Assembly (NCBI GenBank): GCA_910589415.1
Contig: OU342638.1
Location: 1,550,001-1,614,000 of the forward strand
Direction of reading: 5' to 3'
DNA length: 64,000 nt
Source: Malachius bipustulatus
Taxonomy: Eukaryota > Arthropoda > Insecta > Coleoptera > Melyridae
In this document: positions 55,642-64,000 of the stretch, piece by piece
Position numbering within the stretch: the stretch's first letter is position 1
How the letters are laid out: each line of letters begins with the position of its first letter
Notes under the pieces: model-generated
Told to the model about the DNA's origin: nothing
The model's database searches: none
Seen by the model: only the letters and a program-made list of their open reading frames with translations
Program-made: the position numbers and the translations under genes

Positions 55642-57397
55642 TTATGCCTTCTCGGTAAATAATATTTTCATCAAATTTTCTAGGGGTATAATTTTCTTAA
55701 AACTTCGTACCTGGGTGTGGTCCATTTCAATATCATATAAATTTTTGCTTACATTAATGCCAACAATTAAATTACTAATATTTTTTACAAAAATATCTTC
55801 CAATTTATTAATAAACTCCTGGAATGACTGATGTGGCATTTTTAAATTGCCAAAAAAGTAATTATTCTTATTTTGGTAGGCTTTGAAATAACAAAACAAG
55901 TTTTGTTCTTGAAGAGATGTAACTTCTTTTGAAAATTCATCACATACCTGACAGGTGTGAATTTGCAGGCACTTTTTAATCAAGTAGCCACATACATAGT
56001 TGAGGGCATTAGCTGCAGGCATGTTGTTACGGTAATCCGTTGTATTGACTGGTAGTGCCCTGAACAAATTGGATTTGTTATACTTATACACTATTTCTTG
56101 ACTGCTACTTGCATTCGATATGGAAATATTATGATTGTCATTATCAATTAATCAAAATCATTAACACAATTTGCATTACTTGAGTGTTTGTTCTAAGTAA
56201 TGCAAACAGTAAAGTTTTTAAAAAGCCCAGACAAACTGCATGGGAGTAGGGTTGAACGAACTACCATTCTGCTGCCGAACTGTGCAAAAATAATTTTCCA
56301 AACAGTCTTGGTTTAACCACCTTGTCAACAAGTAACTAAACTTCTGTGACTTCACATAGCTGCATCACTGACGCGATTGTCAATTGAAGACATTTTAGGC
56401 ATTTCCGAGTTTTTGTGACATATTTGCCATTTGTGCCATTTGCCATACTTTGGGCTCTTAAATTTCAATGAATTTAAAATATTGAATAATTTGTCACACA
56501 TTTCAATCAATTCGGCAGTTCCCATTGCAAACGATGAAAGATTATTTAAACTCACGTAAGTATTGAGAACAGCTGCCACTGACTGACTCAGTACTTGGAC
56601 AGCAAGCTTGACCTTCATTTTTTTAAACTGCCTGGGGAACATGTACGCATCAGATAATTTTGGTAGCATGTCTTAGAGCTTGTTTCTTATCTACATTATA
56701 AACATGTTGTATGTGGTCGAACGATGCAACCTTTCCATCGAAATGAAAGGTGTGTTGCAGCAGCATGTTACGAACTGCTTTAAAAATATGCGGAGTATCA
56801 AAGATATAAAACACCTTCTTACGAAGACACATTTAGCGCAACGGACAGTTTTATAAAATTGGAACCCATATCGGATACCATGCTGCACACAATAAGCCCA
56901 ATTTGTTGTAATTCACCTATGCAAGAGATTATTGTCTGAGTCAGTGTTTCTCCGCTAAAGTTTGAATTAACAAAAAAATATGCTAAGGGCTGCTTCCAGC
57001 GACTGTACAAACCTCGCGCCATAATAACAGCAACAGTTTTTGCTGGTAGAAGTGTTCTTCTACCTGCTATATCCTCTAACCCTACAATTTCATCTCTGTT
57101 TAGACAAAAAAATAAATTAGACTTCAAGGACATTTCAACACAGATAACACAATATCTAGAGGTTTTGTCGAGCCTATCTATTTTAAATTTCAACGCCTTC
57201 ATCAACGTATGCTGTATTCCAGCACTAAAATTAAAATTTTTGGTAATCCTGCGTAAGGAAAGTTTTGACGGTAAACAGAACACTTTTTCTAGGAATTTAT
57301 AAACTCTAGGGCCAAGAAAATATACTGTCAGAGCAAACTGCTTGAACTCATTCGAATACCGGTTGCATTTGGAGTTTGGCTTCAGACTGAGCTGCAT
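55642..57397 (-). pseudogene. P-element/THAP9-type transposase, longest copy
   Basis: Blocks in normal order: YSNEFKQFALTVYFLGPRVY, FLEKVFCLPSKLSLRR, VICVEMSLKSNLFF, ARGLYSRWKQPLAYFFVNS, VSDMGSNFIKLSVAL, KVFYIFDTPHIFKAVRN, KMKVKLAVQVLSQSVAAVL, LNQDCLENYFCTVRQQNGSS with FNPTPMQF, and NALNYVCGYLIKKC. The D of SDMG sits at a catalytic place, while the earlier DEM is VEM here, so one Asp is replaced. Frame changes occur near 56825, 56660, 56350 and 56095. No THAP finger was found upstream. About 585 codons in total. Confidence 0.82.
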
Positions 57398-57859
57398 TTT
57401 TGTGAAACGGGAAATGTTTGGTGATAAAAATGTATCACTCGGTTTGATTGGTCAAGACTGATGTTGCCTGCATCCACTAATCATTATCTATAAAAAAAAT
57501 AACACGAGACAACAAATGAACGCAATACAGGACAAAAAAATTCAGTGAATATTTAATTGTATATTATTGGTTTGTAATATGTGCAAATAACAGTGAAAAC
57601 AGGTCAGTGCTTTAGGTAAAGTGATACTTTTGAATCAAGTTTTTGTGAATTTTCATATAATTAAATATGGAAGTATTATTTATTACCTTCAATTTTCCAT
57701 GTGCCAGACGCACTTGGCATACACAGTTAGTTCATCATTGGAATTGGAATCAGAATTCAATGGCGCAGCTCACTCACTCGATGGACCTGCCACGGCTTCA
57801 GGCTCACACGGATTTGAGATGTTTCCTCCTACAAATATTAATAACGGTAATAATATTAA

Positions 57860-59051
57860 TAAATATTATTACATTTCCGAATGTGATCGACTGACTGGTT
57901 CAAAACTAAATTCAACTTATGGGCATAGCAATGAACAAAAATAGCTTGTTTATATTTTTCTCTGATTAGTGTCGGAAGCCCGCTATGTTCACCAGTCATT
58001 ACTGCTGCTCTGTCTTACGTTTGGGCAATAATTTTTTCGCTGCATCCAAACTCTTCAATGTGTTTAAAGACTAGCTCAGATAAACCAATTGCAGTACGGT
58101 CCTGACTTACATTTTCAAACCTCAAAAATGTCTCTTGAACATTTACTTCATCTGTAACATATCGAAAAAGAGCTGAAAGCTGGGATATGTTGGAAACATC
58201 TGTAGTTTCATCCATAATAATTGATATAAAAGAAGAAGCCTTCATTTCATTTTTTATTCCATCAGTCATAAAAAGGCTTACAGACTGTATTAAATCATCC
58301 TGTATATCATTAGAAGTTCCAGAAAAGACCTTAGAATTTTGTAAATGATGCTTCAATCTCTCGTTTTGTTGAGATAAAAGATGCAAAAGCTCTATGTAGT
58401 CCCCCTATTATCGGAATCAGATTTTTCATTGTGGCCCCTAAAAGCAAGTTTTGCAAGCCAAGGAAACGGACTGCATCAATTAAACGGTTGACAATATGCC
58501 GATTTATCTTTACATTTTCATTAAATTTTTGCACCTCATTCTTAAAAGCTTCACTTAAACAAAACTCTTTTCTAGTTTTGCCAAATTTGATTAGTTCCAT
58601 TGAAGCTGTGATGTGGACGTTTTTTTAAATTTTGGAAATTATTTAAGTCACTAACACCTGATTTATTCCAAATGTTTTTTTCAGAACAAAATAAAATGCA
58701 CGGCCAACAAAACATTTTTTTTTTATGTTTACAGCCAGACAACCACTGAATTTCCGTGTACCAACTATCTTTGAAATGATGGCTATATGTTTTTTTCTTG
58801 TCTTTGGAAACTACAGACATATCAGTTAAATGTTTTTCCCTGACCTTAAAAGGTCTTTCCTGACTGATAATTAATTGTTTTCGGGAAAAACTGCAATGGC
58901 TAAATGGGCGCTTGAATAAATCTTCGCGAATACATCCACAAGAAGTATCAGTGGTTTTTAAATTACTTGCGTTTTCCATAATAAGAGTTATTCTGAGAAT
59001 ATAAAACACTAAAAAGAAATATACCTGCATTAGAACTGAAGAATAATACAT
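57860..59051 (-). pseudogene. hAT transposase (DUF4371-type), N-terminal two thirds
   Basis: A TTF-type zinc region: HFKDSWYTEIQWLSGCKHKK, FCWPCILFCSEKN and FQNLKKRPHHSFNG. Then LIPIIGGLHRAFASF and the DUF4371 block: FSGTSNDIQDDLIQSVS, FISIIMDETTDVSNISQLS and LFRYVTDEVNVQETFLRFEN. Past an in-frame TAA near 58015 come DRAAVMTGEHSGL and FVHCYAHKLNLVLNQS. DETTD and DRAAVMTG mark the catalytic region. The C-terminal dimerisation block is missing. Frame change near 58600. Confidence 0.85.
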
Positions 59052-59187
59052 AATAAAACATGAGGAAAATTACCTTTTAAACAAAAAATTTAAATATTAT
59101 TCAAGCACTCACGCACTAAATAAATGAAGCGAGTTTTTAAATTTGAAACTTTCCAGCTCAAACTCTAATTTAAAACTCTACCAAATT

Positions 59188-59370
59188 TCATTTCATAGTC
59201 AACTTCTTAACAATATTAACTGAATAATTTGCATTCGTTGTATTCCACTCCTTCCCTGGACATTTATCCGATTTACGTCCAAATGCATTGCATACGAAGC
59301 ATTTTGTTCCCTTTGACTTTTCTGGGCAATCGCTGGCTATGTGGCCCTTTCCTCCACAGTTATAACACAC
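59188..59370 (-). pseudogene. Two CCHC zinc knuckles from a retroelement gag
   Basis: Product: CYNCGGKGHIASDCPEKSKG followed by CFVCNAFGRKSDKCPG. This is a pair of gag-type zinc knuckles, the second with Lys-Ser in place of the usual Gly-His spacing. Too short to place in copia or gypsy. The segment follows the hAT fragment. Confidence 0.65.
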
Positions 59371-59900
59371 TTGTGTTCAGCTACTAGGTAATGCAGACGT
59401 CCTTTAATTATAAGTATTTGATCTTTTCCCTGTGTTACCTAAATACTTATTTGTCATCCTTTCACGTGTGGAATAATTCTTTTGCTTTACCATCTCATAT
59501 ATTTTCACCTTTTCTTTAAATACCATGAAATTCTTTGCACCCCAAATAATAACTTTATCAACTTGAGTGCCAGTTATATCGTCGCTATCCAGTCAAAATG
59601 TGCTATGGGGAAAATGCAAATTTTAGAGGAGCTTGAAAAAACCTTCACATTTTTTAACTGTTGTTACCAAAATGTTTTTGGTAGCTTTTCTTGAAATAAG
59701 TATTGTTATTGTTCAAGTAAAACATAAAATTGTGTGACAACAATTTATTCATGAACTTTATAACAAAAAAATACATTTCTGTCTTACATAGTAGCTTTAG
59801 GGTGTAAAATAATGCCAGAATGCCACTAACTTATTTATAATTATAATAGCAGTTAGTAAAGTAAAAGTGATGAACAAAAAAAAAATTATTATTCGCTGTG
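59371..59900. other. No recognised gene
   Basis: AT-rich; part of the left half may belong to the same gag relic, but no motif is certain. Confidence 0.35.
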
Positions 59901-60800
59901 AAGGGAATCATAAAATGGATGATACTCAGCAGGAAGGGTTGATTTCAGTTGCTGCAGGTGTTGCATCTTGTCTTTTCTATTTAAACGCAAGGTTTCTGTC
60001 ACATAAGTTTACCTATGTCGCAGTTCCTGGGTTCGCCTTACACTATTGTAAAAATTATCCATGAATAAGGCATGACCATTATCAAATTTTTCTGTTCTAA
60101 AGCCAATACAAATTTTTCGGTGTGTCCTGGTAAATTGGGGTCTGCTGTACTCTAATATCTTCAAAGCGGTACCGGTACCATTGGGTTCACACAAAACATA
60201 AAGCTTAATCCCGAATTTATGCCTTTTGCCTCTTATATATTGGCAAAATTTTAGGTGCCCCCTCCACAAAACCATAGATTCGTCAATGGATAGTTCTAGT
60301 TCCCTTATCGGATAATAAATTTCTAACATTCTGTTATTATAAAAATTTATGATAGGCATAATTTTTCCAAACTGAGTTTGTGGTTCTAGAGTGTCAGTGT
60401 CTTCAAACTGCAAGCTTCTTAAAATTAGCAAAAACCGATTACGGCTCATAATAGTTGAAAAACATCGTAAATTAAATAGATGATTCGTTTTCCAGTAGTC
60501 GTTCATTCTATTCAGTTTTATTGTTCCCATATGAAAAAGTAATCCTAAAAAAATCTTTATTGCATTTGGAGTAACATCAGTTCAACCAGCTATTTTCAGT
60601 TCCGGACACGGAACTTCAGTATATCTCCAATCATTGTTTTGTGCACCAATTGGATTTGTGTTCCATAGAGAATGGCTTTGTGAAGGTGGTGGCAAAACTG
60701 TAGGGGAAGGAGGACGAAGCAGCACTTGCCGAGATTGAGAAGAAGAGTCTATGTCTTCGGAATCATCACTTTCGGTCTCGTAATAGGATCATCGTCGCTA
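59900..60800 (-). pseudogene. piggyBac transposase fragment, fifth family
   Basis: N-terminal acidic/Ser-rich block (ESDDSEDIDSSSQSRQV), PSQSHSLWNTNPIGAQ, then IKIFLGLLFHMGTIKLNRMN, FLLILRSLQFEDTD, LSIDESMVLWRGHLKFCQYI (first catalytic Asp), KFGIKLYVLCEPNG and HALFMDNFYNSV (second catalytic Asp), then TYVTETLRLNRKDAT in the same frame after an in-frame stop. An in-frame TGA lies near 60577. The third Asp and the C-terminal domain are missing. Confidence 0.85.
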
Positions 60801-61700
60801 TTGTTTTTACGAAGGGGTCCACCTCGTCAAATTCTCCTAAAATAGCTAAACAGTTCATCGTCTGAAAGTTTTTTGTGTTTTTCGTGGGAATATTCAAATT
60901 TTTTTGAAGTAATATAGAAAAATTATTCCTAATGGCATATGAGCATAGTGGAAGTATTTGAACTTTTTTTAGCTCAAATCGGCTCTCCAGGGCTTACAAC
61001 TTTTAGAAAAAAATATCACAGTAAACTTGAATTTGAAAACGTCTGGAATGGGATTATTATTATTATAAAAACGTAATTTAAATAATCAGGTACCTAACTA
61101 AATTATTAAAGGTTATGGATGTTTATGAGGGACCCGCTATAGCTTTCTTACTCTTCTCCCTGCTGTTTCTTGGAGTGGCCTGTGCCAGCCATTTTGAAAC
61201 AGCACCGGTGATTGCATCATCTGTTGCATCTTTTATGTGGAGACGAACAGTTTCTAAGGAAAAATCAAGTATTTTTTAACTAGTAATCAAGCTAAATGAT
61301 ATGAAATGTGTATACTATGTGTTTATTAATTCTCTATGACTCGCTTGCTATGACTTGGCAGACTCTTATCAACTCTTTAAAAGACCTCTTCTTTTTGAAC
61401 CCAGCCCAACTAAATTCTTGGGTCAATTAATTTGAGAGCAGCATTTTGTTGATACTGGTGGCTTTCGGAGCCACCTGTTGATGCTAGTCTCGTTTTTTGA
61501 AAGAACACCAAGAAATTTAAAAGACTTTAATTGAGTATGTTAAACACAAAGATGAAAAGAAACGTACAAACTGCTTAGTGGCTAGCGGTCGTGGTAGTAG
61601 TCAAGTCCAGTCAGTCTCTCTCCCTTCTGCCTGACATCCCTTGCTTGGCGATGTTGCCACATTGAATACAAATTCAGGCAGCAGAGTTACCAAGTGCACT
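60801..61700. other. No confident gene
   Basis: Mostly AT-rich. A minus-strand stretch near 61120-61260 (TPRNSREKSKKAIAGPS core) looks protein-like, but I do not recognise it. Confidence 0.35.
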
Positions 61701-62352
61701 TCACCAGATACTTTTTGATGGTCTGCCCAACCGTCTACACAAATTGGAACTTCTGTCTTCTTTATTGGATTTAATCAAGGTTAACGCAAGGTCGGTCTTA
61801 AAATTCTCAATTTTGATCTTCAAGAACTCTATCACTTCGTGTAAAATTCCAGGAGAAAATTTGAAACCTTCTAGCCTTCTGCTAACCGCTCTTAAAGATG
61901 GGAGTGGATATTTTTGCTTCCTTAATAAATCGTAACCAGAGGACCCACATGCAAACTTCAACTGAATGGCTTCTTTAATTATTGTATTATTGGACCACTT
62001 CATCCACTTGAAATTTTTTCTTTGCATAGCAGAAATCTGATCTTCGTGAAAGATGTTCTTCAGCAGTTTTGCAGATTTTTTATATTCCTGGAGATCCTTT
62101 TTAAATTGTAGTAATTTTTCCTTCATTTTGGTAATGGTTTGATTTTTTGAATCTGAACTTTTGAATGCAGAATCTGAACTCTTCTCAAACATTTTCGTCG
62201 GGTTGAAGACATTCTTCAACAGCTCTGTTGACTCTCTCCTGGCTTTTGAAGTGACTTGGATACAAGCATATGTTCGCCCGCAACCAAGTGTACGGTGTTA
62301 GAATCACACGATCCTCAAGCTGGATTATGTGAAACTTCTTTTGAGAAGCCAT
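61701..62352 (-). pseudogene. DUF4806-like start joined to a P-type N-terminal region
   Basis: From 62352, 56 codons read KFHIIQLEDRVILTPYTWLR, then HFKSQERVNRAVEECLQPD, resembling the N-terminal block of DUF4806-type insect proteins; it ends at a TGA where Trp is expected (about 62185). In another frame (61701-62219) come a coiled-coil-like Lys-rich region, WSNNTIIKEAIQLKFACGSS, YPLPSLRAVSRRLEGFKFS and GILHEVIEFLKIKIENF, a block found N-terminal in THAP/P-type transposases. Either a chimeric protein or two neighbouring relics. The similarity calls are from pattern memory. Confidence 0.5.
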
Positions 62353-62491
62353 TACTGTAAGACCAGTTATTTGTGTATTATCACATATTCAGAGTAATAT
62401 TATGTAGTATAATTTGTACCTAATGGCTAGTTAGTTTTCAGTCTCACATAACAACAATAATTGTCTTCTGTGATTTGTGATAATAGATTGA

Positions 62492-62728
62492 GGGCCGGTT
62501 GTTCGTACGTCAGTTAAAAATTTTGAGATAACTACTGATTTTAAAATGACCTGTATTATCAAACCATTGGTCTGATATTTCTGAAAATGAATTCTGCTCG
62601 CTTTGAGAAGAGTTAATTACTGATTAAAAATACAAGATCATTAATTATATTCGCCGTATTTTCAAAATTTGCAATTTAAAATCAGTAGTTATCTCAAAAT
62701 TTTTAACTGACGTACGAACAACCGGCCC
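62492..62728. mobile_element. 237-bp MITE with GGGCCGGTTGTTCGTACGTC ends
   Basis: Inverted repeats of about 50 bp (GGGCCGGTTGTTCGTACGTC then AGTTAAAAATTTTGAGATAA) with a 3-bp duplication TGA on both sides (62489-62491 and 62729-62731). A 3-bp target fits PIF/Harbinger-like MITEs. The end resembles that of the 9154-10557 element. Confidence 0.85.
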
Positions 62729-63000
62729 TGAATGAATTATTTTCTTCATTGTTTGACTGATGTTGTGACATATCGAAGTTTATTTCTCTATATCTTTTTA
62801 TCAATTGCTGCAATGGTCTTTCATTTTTCCACAGGTATTTTTAATGCTAGACCTTTAATTTTCAAATTGAAAAGAATTGAGTTATCTAAAGAGCCAAACT
62901 TCTTTACATCAGCAGACAAATGCAGTAAGTTGTGAACATTGTGTGAGACAAAATGTTTTCCATAAATTACTTTGAAGCAAACAACAAAATGGTTTAGGAG

Positions 63001-63450
63001 CTATTCGGCATAATTAATGTCTTCCTGTCTGTTATTAGGCCTAATTAGGATTGTTATAGCCACAGTTAAAGTAATAAATTGTAAATATAATTTTTTTTTA
63101 CAATATTTTTTTAAAACAATGGGCCCTGTATACAAAAGAAAGTTTCTGAATTCTGTTGCTTTCCATTGAAATTCTTTTGGCATCGAATTTTTTAGAGAAA
63201 GGAAACGTTTCGATATTTTTTCTACTTTACAAGATCTAACCGACAAAGGCCCGTCTTTGATCCAAAGTAATATTAGTTTTTTTACTATCACTAAACAGAT
63301 CAGATGCATATCATCTAGCGGAACGTCAGTAATGCGTCCAAACCCAGGAACGTTGTATAAAATGATTTGTCCTACTTGAAAATCGTCACATGCATTACTT
63401 AAAAATTGACCATTTTCTCTCGGAATAGCAGCAGTATCTGAAAAAAACAC
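63001..63450 (-). pseudogene. Transposon-associated protein fragment of unknown function
   Basis: About 150 codons. Recognisable pieces are LKNSMPKEFQWKATEFRNFL, LLYTGPIVLKK and FITLTVAITILIRPNN. The K-A-T-E-F-R-x-F-L-L-Y-T-G-P block is one I associate with multicopy insect proteins linked to DNA transposons, of the kind that carry transposase-like domains. I cannot name the superfamily. It opens without an obvious real start, so it is an internal piece. Confidence 0.45.
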
Positions 63451-63519
63451 TGTTCCATTAATTATCCTCCTTCAGTCACACACTTTAAACAACTATTAAA
63501 ACCTTTTGCAAGAGCATCA

Positions 63520-63800
63520 CCCAGACAGCACACAATATGCATTAGATGTCCATTAGATATCCTTGAAGGATATCCAATATATCTGTTGGATATCCTTGGA
63601 TGTCCAACATACATCCACTGGATATCCAAATGTCCGCCTATATCCAGGATATGACAGATATCCTATAGATATCTCAACAGATGTCCCATAGATATCTCAT
63701 ATAGATATCCTATAGATATTTCGATAGATGTTCCATAGATATCTCAACAGATGTACCATAGATCTCTCAATGGATATCCTATAGATATATTGACAAATAT
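63520..63800. repeat. Cluster of GATATCC-like repeats
   Basis: Dozens of overlapping variants of GGATATCC, AGATATCC, TAGATATC and AGATGTCC in about 280 bases, in no strict period. There are loosely repeated units such as CATAGATATCTCAACAGATG. It could be the subterminal region of a DNA transposon that runs past the window edge, or a decayed minisatellite. Confidence 0.7.
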
Positions 63801-64000
63801 AAATATTCGTACCGGCAATTCGTACCAGAAGCCTGAAAATTAAAATTTGTGTTCAGAATTTATTTTCAAGCTTACTAGCATTAAAAGTTCACCCCTCGCT
63901 GAAAGATGAGATTACCTACTTATACATACATGCAACCCTCATTTTTTAATTGGAACTGTCAACTGTCAGCTTTTGACACCTCTTATTTGTAGAGTGAAAT
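63801..64000. other. No recognised gene at the right edge
   Basis: AT-rich end of the window. No motif seen. Confidence 0.4.

Noticed and set aside
57621..57944. 107-codon plus-strand frame with a protein-like composition
   Set aside because: Its right end is antisense to the hAT fragment (HCYAHKLNLV on the minus strand), so it is a shadow frame.
59867..60064. 65-codon plus-strand frame
   Set aside because: Antisense to the end of the fifth piggyBac fragment.
63520..63800. GATATCC cluster as a CRISPR-like array
   Set aside because: No constant repeat, no unique spacers of fixed length, and the context is a eukaryotic genome.
1..64000. tRNA or rRNA genes
   Set aside because: No cloverleaf with conserved GGTTCGAATCC-type box and no rRNA core sequence was noticed by eye. 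A tRNAscan run would be decisive.

Overview
The window looks like nuclear DNA of an insect: AT-rich, with short canonical GT-AG introns, a macrodomain gene and a mitochondrial tyrosyl-tRNA synthetase sequence, plus a dense load of arthropod-type transposable elements (Ty3/gypsy, BEL/Pao, Ty1/copia, a non-LTR element, piggyBac, P, hAT, Tigger, foldbacks and several MITEs). The order cannot be fixed from sequence alone. No bacterial genes, rRNA, tRNA or CRISPR array were seen.

Left part (1-16 kb): a palindromic MITE (1882-2147); a young Ty3/gypsy element (2968-7876, minus strand, apparently identical 317-bp LTRs, ATAAG target duplication) whose pol is broken by a 38-bp partial duplication; a MITE nested inside another MITE (9154-10557); an intronless, broken YARS2-like copy (10836-12217, plus strand); and a two-exon OARD1/TARG1-like macrodomain gene (13912-15891, minus) whose last exon carries a 1.35-kb non-autonomous hAT element with a perfect 8-bp target duplication.

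Middle part (16-43 kb): a stack of nested elements. A P-type transposase gene (minus strand) was hit by a 5.8-kb piggyBac element (35448-41242, TTAA duplication) that itself holds two abutting foldback elements. The same P gene was hit by a second foldback (26726-35131), one arm of which was hit by an intact-looking BEL/Pao element (27963-34671, plus strand). Downstream lie an hAT 3' fragment and a 5'-truncated non-LTR element.

Right part (43-64 kb): a GC-richer 1.7-kb stretch with a retroelement-type primer binding site, a copia scrap, a three-exon Myb/zeste-like gene (46320-47330), then fragments of piggyBac, P, hAT, Tigger and a family marked by a D-[NG]-C-x-[GA]-QNKN motif, and a cluster of GATATCC-like repeats at the right edge.

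The most striking pattern is orientation. Every transposon coding fragment I could recognise except the young BEL element reads on the minus strand: about 25 fragments from at least eight families over about 60 kb. A plus-strand transcript would be antisense to almost all of them, the layout of a uni-strand piRNA cluster. This is inference and needs small-RNA data. Many breaks in reading frames fall at homopolymer runs, so some of the apparent decay may be assembly error.
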